In this document: positions 23,652 to 31,191 of the stretch, piece by piece
Position numbering within the stretch: the first letter of the stretch is position 1
Layout of the letters: the number at the start of each line of letters is the position of its first letter
NCBI GenBank assembly: GCA_947498765.1
Contig: CANMLG010000034.1
Location: 1-33,565, forward strand
Reading direction: 5' to 3'
Source: an uncultured Aquimarina sp.
GTDB lineage: Bacteria > Bacteroidota > Bacteroidia > Flavobacteriales > Flavobacteriaceae
Length of the DNA: 33,565 nt
Translations under genes and position numbers: made by a program
Notes under the pieces: generated by a model
Seen by the model: only the letters and a program-made list of their open reading frames with translations
Told to the model about the DNA's origin: nothing
Database searches by the model: none

Positions 23652-24260
23652 CTACGCCACTGCATTGAGTTCCATAATATCATTAGCGCCTTGTAGTTCT
23701 TCGATATCAAGGTTTCCGAATTCTTCCATGCCTTCCATAGGTTCAGCGGTCATTGCTATTTGTGGTGCGCCTTGGATGTCGGAGGTATCGCCTTCAAAAG
23801 AGCCTTCTTCCAACTGACGGATGATTTCATCTACTTCCGAAGTATCGAAATCTCCAGTATCTGCTACTTCCGAGCCTACAAATACTAAGGGACTATCTTC
23901 TAAATTCCCTAAGCCTAATTTTTGTCCTAATGAAGGAGAAAGCTTATCCAGGTATAATTTTTTCCCCAAGGCTTTTAAAGAACTCGTGGCTCTTTCTTTG
24001 GCATTGGTCAGTTCATCTTGAAATCCATCAACACCATTAATTTGCGCTTGTGGAGCTGTTTTTGAAAAACCATTAGATGCCACCATGCCTACGCCTAAAG
24101 AAGTCAGCCAATCTTTTTGGTAATACGCGCCTCCAAAAGTAGTGGCTACTCCAATGAGTAAAGAATACCTCCCCACGGCTGACCCTGCGAGCATACCCAC
24201 AATTCCTGATCCTACATTTTTGCCCGTTTCTATAAAACTATGTTTTGTATGTGCTTTCAT
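23652..24260 (-). CDS. Membrane protein with acidic C-terminus
   Basis: This 202-residue protein has a Gly/Ala-rich hydrophobic region (about 15-45, GIVGMLAGSAVGRYSLLIGV) and a second short hydrophobic stretch (about 50-62). A long soluble tail that is strongly acidic (about 120-202, including SEVDEIIRQLEEGSFEGDT) follows. It lies directly upstream of the candidate capsid gene, with the heptamer array between. The layout could fit a membrane-bound scaffold that contacts the capsid, but no family is recognised. Confidence 0.6.
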   Translation of the reverse strand: MKAHTKHSFIETGKNVGSGIVGMLAGSAVGRYSLLIGVATTFGGAYYQKDWLTSLGVGMVASNGFSKTAPQAQINGVDGFQDELTNAKERATSSLKALGKKLYLDKLSPSLGQKLGLGNLEDSPLVFVGSEVADTGDFDTSEVDEIIRQLEEGSFEGDTSDIQGAPQIAMTAEPMEGMEEFGNLDIEELQGANDIMELNAVA

Positions 24261-24321
24261 TTCTTTGTTTTTTTATAATTCCAGTTTCTTTTTTTATGAA
24301 TTTTGAAGCCTGTTTTCAGGT

Positions 24322-25653
24322 TTACAGCAATACTTTGGGAACAAACTTTTTAGAAGTCTTTCGCTTAGTGGACGTATTCTTTTTTACAGTTCGTTTTTTT
24401 GTGGTGCTTGCTTGACTCGCAAAGCGTCCTAATGCATCACGCTTTTTACGCGTCTCTGGTACTCCATTTACACTTTTAGTAACCTCCCTTTTTTTATTTC
24501 GGGTAACCGCATAAATGATTCCACCCGCAGTTAGAATTCCTGCCCCGATGAGCAAAGGTGTTTTATGTTTTTTTAAAAAAGATTCCTGTACCACTGTCGT
24601 TGTTTTTATCTGTGGATTGAAACTCCGAGTAACCTGACTTCTTGAATTAGTTATCGGATGATTATTGGGGTGATTGGGGATAAAACTTGTGGTTCGTTTT
24701 AGTGTATGTCTTGGACGTGACGAACTACTGGATCTTTTGGGTCGTATCAATTGGTTGACTTGATTTTTAACCTTTTTAGCCTTATCAAAAACTCCTGTTA
24801 CTTTACTAAGCAATTTCCCTACACTGGCTACCGCTCCAGAAGCTGCGGCAATGGCAGTGCCAGAAACTACCGCTCCTAAACCTTCGATTTCGATACCTTC
24901 TTCGGCAGTTACAAATTCTTCTATAACCTCAATATCTCCTTCGGTAACAAAGCGTTCAAAATCGTCGGCATAACTTTCATTTTCTGATAGCATTCCCAAA
25001 CCAATTCCATTTAAGGGAACGGCTCGATTGCTGTTCCCTTTTCCTTTTAAAATGGCTTTTTTAAGGTTGCGTTTCTTACCTCCAGCGCCTTCATAAATAC
25101 GTTCTGCTTTACGCACAATTCCTTTGAGTTTGGCAAAACCTGATATGCTCATACCTCTCTTTCGGGCTTCGCTATCACTTAGGTAGCCAAAACGTAAGCG
25201 TTCTGCTACTTTAAACAAATTGAGTTTCATGGCTAATAAAAAGCCATTTCTAAGTAAAATGGTGGCTGGATTTAAAAAGCGATTGAAAAATTTAAATGCG
25301 GGTTTGACTACTTTTTTTCCGACGAATTTTACCGCCTTTCGCACGGGTCTTACTACAGCTTTTTTTACAAAACGCCCCGCTCTTTTTAAACCGCGTCCTA
25401 TCTTCTTAAAAAAACCTTCCAACCCATTGAGTCGATACAAATTTTCATGGGCATCGGCGTACATGACTATATTTCCGTGTTCATCAAGGATTTCATGGGT
25501 GATTTCGGTATTGTCTATGGTACCTAATCCTTCCAAGGTGGCTATGGAACCAATGCTGTACACTGCCTCGTCTACCAACTCATGGTCTATATCTTGTATA
25601 TCCAAATTATCTAAGCCTGTTGTATAAATGCCGTCTAAACGATGTAGTTCCAT
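24322..25653 (-). CDS. Large basic membrane protein, likely internal to the particle
   Basis: This 443-residue protein has distinct zones: an acidic N-terminus (1-70), a strongly basic amphipathic region (about 80-125, Lys/Arg/Val/Gly/Phe-rich), a hydrophobic stretch with PATILLRNGFLLAMKLNLF (about 129-147), an Ala/Gly segment (259-282), a Ser/Arg/Pro-rich linker, one transmembrane helix (366-384, PLLIGAGILTAGGIIYAVT) and a Lys/Thr-rich tail (385-443) that is likely to bind nucleic acid. Such mixed membrane and basic composition is typical of internal proteins of membrane-containing viruses. The family is not recognised. Confidence 0.62.
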   Translation of the reverse strand: MELHRLDGIYTTGLDNLDIQDIDHELVDEAVYSIGSIATLEGLGTIDNTEITHEILDEHGNIVMYADAHENLYRLNGLEGFFKKIGRGLKRAGRFVKKAVVRPVRKAVKFVGKKVVKPAFKFFNRFLNPATILLRNGFLLAMKLNLFKVAERLRFGYLSDSEARKRGMSISGFAKLKGIVRKAERIYEGAGGKKRNLKKAILKGKGNSNRAVPLNGIGLGMLSENESYADDFERFVTEGDIEVIEEFVTAEEGIEIEGLGAVVSGTAIAAASGAVASVGKLLSKVTGVFDKAKKVKNQVNQLIRPKRSSSSSRPRHTLKRTTSFIPNHPNNHPITNSRSQVTRSFNPQIKTTTVVQESFLKKHKTPLLIGAGILTAGGIIYAVTRNKKREVTKSVNGVPETRKKRDALGRFASQASTTKKRTVKKNTSTKRKTSKKFVPKVLL

Positions 25654-25659
25654 AAGCTG

Positions 25660-26616
25660 TTATTTTGAAATTTTTGTTTTAGTTTTTTTGGTCACTGTTT
25701 TCTTTTTGGGGCTAAATAAGCGGTAGGTGCCATACCCCACTCCGAGTACCAACATGGTTTTTATAAGTAGTTCTGAGGTACTTGGTAATTCGGGTACTTG
25801 GTGACCTTTAAATAATTTTGGAGCCTTACTTTTTAGCAAAGACACCTGCGCTTTGGCTTGTTTTTTTAGCCTAGCTGCAGGTTGTCTATTCATTTGGGGT
25901 TGAGTTTTAGCAATAATTATAGTGGATGCCGTTTTACTTGGCGGTGGACAGCAAGGCATGCTGTATTTGGGTCTGCAATTGATTTTTTGAGGTACTCGTA
26001 ATGCCAATGTTGGCTGACAGTTTCCTGATAAGTTTTCTAGTACATCCAAAGTATCAACACCGCTTAAAGTTGCCGAGGCTATTGGTGAAACTTTAAAATC
26101 TTTATGGTCCGAAAAAGGGACTTCGTGATCAAAGGCATCGGTAACACAATCTAAAGTGATATGTTTATTCCCATGGGGAACAATAGGATAAACGTGTTGG
26201 AAATTGGCCCTTCCGTTGTATTTGGTAATTCGAATGGCATGTGGAATATTGAGATTGCTCAAAATACTGCTGATAAACACCGTGTAGCAATCGCAATCCA
26301 CCCCTTGTTTACGGTCTACCCAACTACGAGATGGTCTACGTACTTGTTCTATCCCTGTTTTGTCACGCTTGTACTGGATATGATGGTATACAAAATTCCA
26401 AATCGCTTCACAGGTTTGAGCTATTGATCCTCGTTTTAATTGTTTTGCGATGCTTTTGGTATCTGCTTTGGTTTCTGAAATGATATGCAGCATCAAACTA
26501 ATCGTATCATCCAAGCCTGCATTTTTACGAATCACGGTATCGTGATTGGTAGTCCTAGGAAAATGTCCATTGAACTGTTGACCTGATTGGATATGTCTTC
26601 TTTTTTGCGCTTGCAT
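25660..26616 (-). CDS. Transglutaminase-fold protein with C-terminal membrane anchor
   Basis: This 318-residue protein has a papain-like transglutaminase core: Cys in the VDCDCYTVF segment (Cys108 or Cys110), His141 in FQHVYPIV and Asp156 in ITLDCVTDAFD, in the usual order. After a low-complexity, Lys-rich and Cys-rich linker (about 200-280) comes a transmembrane segment (about 285-303) and a very basic tail. Bacterial proteins of this fold act as peptidases, amidases or cross-linkers. The first base of its start overlaps the stop of the LEA2 gene. A role in particle maturation or cross-linking is possible but unproven. Confidence 0.75.
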   Translation of the reverse strand: MQAQKRRHIQSGQQFNGHFPRTTNHDTVIRKNAGLDDTISLMLHIISETKADTKSIAKQLKRGSIAQTCEAIWNFVYHHIQYKRDKTGIEQVRRPSRSWVDRKQGVDCDCYTVFISSILSNLNIPHAIRITKYNGRANFQHVYPIVPHGNKHITLDCVTDAFDHEVPFSDHKDFKVSPIASATLSGVDTLDVLENLSGNCQPTLALRVPQKINCRPKYSMPCCPPPSKTASTIIIAKTQPQMNRQPAARLKKQAKAQVSLLKSKAPKLFKGHQVPELPSTSELLIKTMLVLGVGYGTYRLFSPKKKTVTKKTKTKISK

Positions 26617-27083
26617 TAAATCGATATTTGAATATGATCTTCCTTTACAAAAGGGAGGTTATTTACCCGTGTTGAAGTAATCGCCGTTATTCCAAAGTGT
26701 ACTTTTTTACCTTTTCTAATTTGTCCCGCGAGTTCAGTGCCTAATACTTGTACTAGACTAATCCATCCTGCCGATCGGATGTTGATGTTAAAGGTCTGTT
26801 CACTATGCGGATGAATAGTCAGCACTTTATTTTGAATGTCCGAACTTCCAAGTAAAGCCTCTTTGTATTTTATTTGTACAAATGGGTGCTGTAATTGGAG
26901 TTTGGCAGGATTGGGGTTTTGTAATTTAATAATGGCTTTTAGCTCTATGCCCGATAAGGTGACTTTACGGATTTGCACGCCTACTTTTGCCACTAAATTT
27001 TTTGAGGCTACTTGCAGTTGAGAAAGATACCTCCCTGCAAAAAATACGGCTGCTCCACCTGCAATCCATTTTAACATGACCAT
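26616..27083 (-). CDS. LEA type 2 domain protein with membrane anchor
   Basis: I take the ATG at 27083 (MVMLKWIAGGAAVFF) as start. A TTG eight codons upstream is the alternative. A short hydrophobic helix (about residues 4-18) is followed by a LEA14-like beta sandwich: VRKVTLSGIELKAIIKLQNPNPAKLQLQHP is the recognisable start, and NINIRSAGW and VHFGITAIT lie further on. LEA2 domains occur in bacterial envelope proteins of unknown function. It is the first gene of the long minus-strand block, so its upstream region must carry the main promoter. Confidence 0.72.
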   Translation of the reverse strand: MVMLKWIAGGAAVFFAGRYLSQLQVASKNLVAKVGVQIRKVTLSGIELKAIIKLQNPNPAKLQLQHPFVQIKYKEALLGSSDIQNKVLTIHPHSEQTFNINIRSAGWISLVQVLGTELAGQIRKGKKVHFGITAITSTRVNNLPFVKEDHIQISI

Positions 27084-27162
27084 AGAATTCCTTATTGTTT
27101 TACTCAAAGAAATGCTATGGAAATCCCTATTCCAAATAGGCTTGTTACTGCTTGTTTAAGCT

Positions 27163-27282
27163 ATGGAATACGAGTGTTTACTGGGTATTTTTGGTTTGTT
27201 GAAGGCTTTTGTATGGCATTACTGCTTTTTATGGGAACTTCAATTTTTATTGGTTCTAAAAACACTTAAAACTTCAGCTTGA
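27163..27282 (+). CDS. Possible 39-residue hydrophobic peptide
   Basis: A frame starting MEYECLLGIFGLL and ending TLKTSA is rich in aromatic and aliphatic residues and would form one membrane helix. Its stop lies one base before the ATG of the DUF4248-like gene, a spacing typical of translational coupling. The frame is short and could be chance, and the region also must contain the promoter of the divergent block. Confidence 0.3.
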   Translation: MEYECLLGIFGLLKAFVWHYCFLWELQFLLVLKTLKTSA

Positions 27283-27283
27283 T

Positions 27284-27466
27284 ATGGATGACTACAGCAA
27301 TATACGCTTTGTAAGTAAAGCCGAATTGGCATTTCGATTTGGGATTAGCCGTGAAACACTACGCAAAAAACTAAAAGAAATTAAAGGCTTAAATACCGGG
27401 AAAAGACAATTGCTCTATCCTTGGGAGGTGCGCTTGGTGTGTCGGGTGTTTGGGGAGGGGAGGTAA
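27284..27466 (+). CDS. DUF4248-like small helix-turn-helix protein (diverged)
   Basis: This 60-residue protein contains VSKAELAFRFGISRETLRKKL followed by LLYPWEVRLVCRVFGEG. The order and spacing (SK-ELA, NxxxxTxxxxL, then a WEVRLV-type helix and a FGE-type end) parallel the 71-residue protein at 16938-17153. It is transcribed away from the particle block and could be a regulator of it. The size suits a DNA-binding helix-turn-helix protein. Confidence 0.55.
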   Translation: MDDYSNIRFVSKAELAFRFGISRETLRKKLKEIKGLNTGKRQLLYPWEVRLVCRVFGEGR

Positions 27467-27489
27467 CGAATTGAAAGACTAATTAGTAA

Positions 27490-29175
27490 TTACCAATCAA
27501 AACCTTTGGTTCCTGATTTTTTTGTTGTAGAGATTGTAACTCCGAAATTAGTTAGCATCCTTTTGTAGTCCTTTTCAAAGCGAAACTGTAATACCCTCAA
27601 TTTTTGAGTTCTCAATGTCCAATCATATTCGTAATATTCAGTATACATTTTTTTATTGGTATTATATTTTAATAACAAGGCTTTTAAAGATTCTTTTTGC
27701 TCAAAGCTTAGTTTATTAAAATTATACACTTTACCAGCTTGTTTTAAATGATTGTAAGCATCTCTTTTAATTTGTTCTTCTAATTGATCTTTGAACATAG
27801 CATTAAATTGATTCAAAGTAATTAAGTTTGCTAAGTCCTCTTTAAATTGTCTATGTGCTTCTTCTTTACTTGTTGCCTTATCATGAAAGTTCAAGGCGTA
27901 TTTAGCGTTATTTTTCGCCCATATACTTGGGTAAGCCGCTATTTTATCATCTCTTTTAGCAATTAAACTTATTAATTTTTTTATTTGCTCTTCAGTTAAG
28001 AAAGCTTTTTTAGCTTGCTTTATTAAATGAGCTATTTTAGAGTTGTTAACTGTATCAATAGTTTTAGTAACTCCTAATTTCTTCAATAACTCATTAAATT
28101 GTTTTGCTGAATTTGTTTTACTTTCTTCTGTTTTAGCATAATTTAAGTTTGGGTCATACCTATAATATTCTTGAGTGTAAATCTCATCTTTTACCGCATT
28201 ATTAATTGATAAACGTATTACTTTTTTTTTGCTTTCGTCAAGACTAGGGTACAAAGGAATAATTTTATCATATCGAGTTGTTGTCTCCCTTTCAATACGC
28301 TCTGCAAACTGTTCTGCAAATAGTGCTCCAAATTCATTTTTATTAATCACTTTAGCTAAGCCCTCTTTAAATTGCCGTTCGGCTTCTTCTTTACTAGTTC
28401 CTTGATCATGAAAATACATTGAATACTTTACATCATTTTTTGCCCAAATACTTGGGTAAGCTGCAATCAAGTCATCTCTATTTGCTAATAAGACTAATAT
28501 TTTTTGAATTTGCTCATCATTTAATTGAGCCTTTTTTGCCATAGAAATTAAATGAACAGTTTTGGCGTTATTATATGTTGATGCTTTTTTCTGAAAACCA
28601 AAACTCTCAATTAGGTCATTTAATTTTTGAATCTTTTTTACTTTGGATTCTGTAGTTTTTGCATAACCTATCTTTGGATCGTAAGTGTAATATGCCCAAG
28701 TAATAATTTCATCTTTAATTAATTCCTTTAATACATTTTTCAATGTTGCTTTTTGAATATCATTAAGCGGGTAAGTCGCTATAACTTCTTCATATTTTTC
28801 TATTGTCTCGAAATCAATACGCTCTTCAAATTGAAATCCAAATAATTGAGCAAACTCTTCCTTACTTATTACTTTGGCTAACTCTCTTCTAAATTTTAAT
28901 CTAGCTTTATCCTTACTTGGCATTTCGTCATAAAAATAAAGTATTGTGGATCTTTGAAGCTGTTGTTGTTTTTTATCTAAATAAGCAATACGCTCATTTA
29001 AGTTGGTATACAATTCTGTAATTTTAGCAATCTTGGCTTTTGGTAGTTTTATTTTTTTAGCTAGTGCTATCGTTTCATGATATTTTTCATCATCATCTAG
29101 TTGAGCTATACTCGAAATTGATAATATTAATGTGAAAAATAAAGTAGTGATAAACTTTAATTTGAAAGTGAACAT
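27490..29175 (-). CDS. Secreted protein of three long helical repeats
   Basis: The start is taken at the ATG at 29175 (MFTFKLKFI), which follows a TATATTTG box. The upstream TTG lies inside that box. It has a signal peptide (ending SSIAQ). The remaining 540 residues are three related units of about 175 residues, each with YPSIWAKN...KY...FHD-type elements, then SKEEA-RQFKE, an acidic FGALFAEQFAERIERE helix and a YYxYDPxxxYAKTEESK element. Repeat 1 is the most diverged and lacks the YPSIWAKN core. No sorting tail or enzyme motif is seen. It could be an envelope or surface protein, and its function is unknown. Confidence 0.75.
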   Translation of the reverse strand: MFTFKLKFITTLFFTLILSISSIAQLDDDEKYHETIALAKKIKLPKAKIAKITELYTNLNERIAYLDKKQQQLQRSTILYFYDEMPSKDKARLKFRRELAKVISKEEFAQLFGFQFEERIDFETIEKYEEVIATYPLNDIQKATLKNVLKELIKDEIITWAYYTYDPKIGYAKTTESKVKKIQKLNDLIESFGFQKKASTYNNAKTVHLISMAKKAQLNDEQIQKILVLLANRDDLIAAYPSIWAKNDVKYSMYFHDQGTSKEEAERQFKEGLAKVINKNEFGALFAEQFAERIERETTTRYDKIIPLYPSLDESKKKVIRLSINNAVKDEIYTQEYYRYDPNLNYAKTEESKTNSAKQFNELLKKLGVTKTIDTVNNSKIAHLIKQAKKAFLTEEQIKKLISLIAKRDDKIAAYPSIWAKNNAKYALNFHDKATSKEEAHRQFKEDLANLITLNQFNAMFKDQLEEQIKRDAYNHLKQAGKVYNFNKLSFEQKESLKALLLKYNTNKKMYTEYYEYDWTLRTQKLRVLQFRFEKDYKRMLTNFGVTISTTKKSGTKGFDW

Positions 29176-29190
29176 GTAGTTTTTTTCGGG

Positions 29191-29198
29191 CAAATATA
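29191..29198 (-). promoter_or_regulatory. -7 box of the three-repeat protein gene
   Basis: On the minus strand TATATTTG fits TAnnTTTG. It overlaps the TTG that would begin the longest frame, so the shorter ATG start at 29175 is the one supported. Confidence 0.5.
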
Positions 29199-29271
29199 AT
29201 TGGAATGCTGCATAATAGCTGTTAAAACTATTTTTTTGTTTTAGTAAAATTATATTTCATAAGCTACATAA

Positions 29272-29388
29272 ATGAGGAATATTATATATTTATTGAACAT
29301 AAGTATGCTTTTTTTAATGGCCAACTTTCAAATAGGTTATTCACAAGATCTGGGAAAAACCTTAGAAGTAGCTGTTTTTTTTAATTAA
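29272..29388 (+). pseudogene. Short frame resembling a truncated signal peptide
   Basis: A 38-residue frame (MRNIIYLLNISMLFLM, then ANFQIGYSQDLGKTLEVAVFF) looks like a signal peptide ending in a typical YSQ cleavage site with a dozen residues after it, then a stop. It may be the remaining head of a secreted-protein gene. Nothing else is seen in this 460-base gap apart from the promoter at its right side. Confidence 0.35.
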
Positions 29389-29585
29389 CAATATTAATTT
29401 GGCTTTTTAAATTTGATATACGTCATTATTAATTCTTTATAAGTAACCATTCGTTATAAATTTATATAAAACAATCAATTTCAGGTCATTCCAAACTACT
29501 TACCAAAAGGTTAGTCGAAGGTTTTTTCTTGTTAATTTCTGCGTAAAAATTTAATATTAAGGTATTTGTAATAATTTTCTTTTTT

Positions 29586-29616
29586 TTGGTTTAAAACCTA
29601 CTTAAGTATAGATTTG
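29586..29616 (+). promoter_or_regulatory. Promoter of the secreted-protein operon
   Basis: A TTG at 29586-29588 and TAGATTTG at 29609-29616 match the Bacteroidota -33 and -7 elements with 20 bases between them. The start of transcription would be around 29621, giving a leader of about 35 bases to the ATG at 29656. Confidence 0.6.
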
Positions 29617-29655
29617 TTAACAATATTTTAACTAACAAAATAATTTCAATTTTCA

Positions 29656-31170
29656 ATGGTTTTAAAAAAACTACGTAACAAATTCCTCTTGTGTTTTTCA
29701 TTAGGAATATTATCAATGCTCACCTATGCCCAAGCTCAAGTTAGTCAGGACTGTGATCAATTAGTAAATACAGCAAAAGCCTTGCTTGTAGGTTCTGAAA
29801 GCGTTATTAAAGATCAAGCTGCAGCAATAAGTTTATTACAAAATTGTGCCGAAAAAAATGATGCGCAAGCACAGTACATACTTGGTTTGATCTACAAAAT
29901 AGGTATCGGCATACCTAGTAATGAGAAAGAAGCCTTTAACTATATTCAATTAGCCGCTGCCCAAGATTACCCTGAAGCAGTCTGCGAATTAGGCGTATTG
30001 TATAAGGATGGTATTGGGTGTACCCTAAATTTTGATACAGCCATAACTTATTTTTCCAAAGCCGAAGCCTTGGGTTACAGTAAAGGATCTTATAGTATTG
30101 GTTACTTATATTTTAAGGGACTTGGGAGTATTGAACAAGATTATGCTAAAGCCATTGAATGGTTTGCCAAAAGTGATTACCCTATGGCACAACATTGGTT
30201 AGGGATTTGTAATTATTTTGGCTATGGTATGCCCGTAAATAAGCAAAAAGCTATGGAATTGCTTTTAACTAATGAACATGCTACTAATAGTGCAGTATTG
30301 GCTGAGCACTTAGAAACAAATGCTGACTTATTAGATTTAGGTATCCAAAAAGAAAACACTTTAAAAGCTACAGAGTTTAGTACTACTAAAATTAATCAGG
30401 TAGTCAGCTCTGCTAATGAGCAAGGAGAAGAAGAAATTATTGAAATCACCAAAGCCACTTTAGCGGGTGAGTGGAAAGGAAAGTTGATAGAATTGGATTG
30501 GGCTGGTAAACGTATGAATCGTAGTTTTTCTATTAGTTTAGCCTTATCTAAAAACGAACAAACCCAAGATTTAGATTATAATGTTGCATTGAATAACACA
30601 ACAAGTAGTAGTTACGGTATTTTTTTAGACGACAATTTTTATTTCGATGACTTTAGCATGCCTTTGCCAAGGTTGTATCAAGATGATGCAGTAAAATATA
30701 CATTAGACTACAATGTACTCTCCATAAACACAATTGAAATTAAAGAGATCAATAATATACGTTATTTAGTAGCTAATGTAGATACTCAAGTAACAGATTG
30801 GAATGAGCCCGGTCCACCGATGTTGTTAGTATTAGGAAACACCAAAGCTTTAACCGATAATGGACAAGAAATTGACGAGGATTTAATTGAAGCTTTAGCA
30901 CAATTACAAGATGATAGCTTTATTACACTATATCCAAACCCTTTTAAAAACGATTTATTAATTCAGTATGATTTAGCAGAAGACAGTATTACCAGTGTAG
31001 AGTTATATAGTTTTGGTGGTGAATTTACAAAAACTATAGTTGCTGGCGAATCTCAAAAAGCAGGGAATCATTTATACCACGTAAATGGTAGTGCCTACCA
31101 AAACGGTCTTTATGTAGTACGTGTAACCGCTAATAACATGGTACATACTAAATTAATTATTAAAGAATAA
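29656..31170 (+). CDS. Sel1-repeat protein with T9SS sorting domain
   Basis: This 504-residue protein has a signal peptide (ending YAQAQ) and about four Sel1-like repeats (about 72-205, with AQYILGLIYKIGIG and ELGVLYKDGIG), a beta-rich middle region (about 265-420), and a C-terminal domain starting FITLYPNPFKNDLLIQYDL and ending VHTKLIIKE, the hallmark of type IX secretion (Por_Sorting, type A). Sel1 repeats mediate protein contacts. It is exported to or beyond the outer membrane. The next gene begins 21 bases later, so the three genes from here form an operon. Confidence 0.85.
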   Translation: MVLKKLRNKFLLCFSLGILSMLTYAQAQVSQDCDQLVNTAKALLVGSESVIKDQAAAISLLQNCAEKNDAQAQYILGLIYKIGIGIPSNEKEAFNYIQLAAAQDYPEAVCELGVLYKDGIGCTLNFDTAITYFSKAEALGYSKGSYSIGYLYFKGLGSIEQDYAKAIEWFAKSDYPMAQHWLGICNYFGYGMPVNKQKAMELLLTNEHATNSAVLAEHLETNADLLDLGIQKENTLKATEFSTTKINQVVSSANEQGEEEIIEITKATLAGEWKGKLIELDWAGKRMNRSFSISLALSKNEQTQDLDYNVALNNTTSSSYGIFLDDNFYFDDFSMPLPRLYQDDAVKYTLDYNVLSINTIEIKEINNIRYLVANVDTQVTDWNEPGPPMLLVLGNTKALTDNGQEIDEDLIEALAQLQDDSFITLYPNPFKNDLLIQYDLAEDSITSVELYSFGGEFTKTIVAGESQKAGNHLYHVNGSAYQNGLYVVRVTANNMVHTKLIIKE

Positions 31171-31191
31171 CCAACTGAACAACACGTAAAC

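Noticed and set aside
27440..27500. Right attachment site next to the second DUF4248-like gene
   Set aside because: The gene block ends here, but I see no match to the tRNA-Leu core from 5226-5290, only an unrelated AT-rich palindrome.
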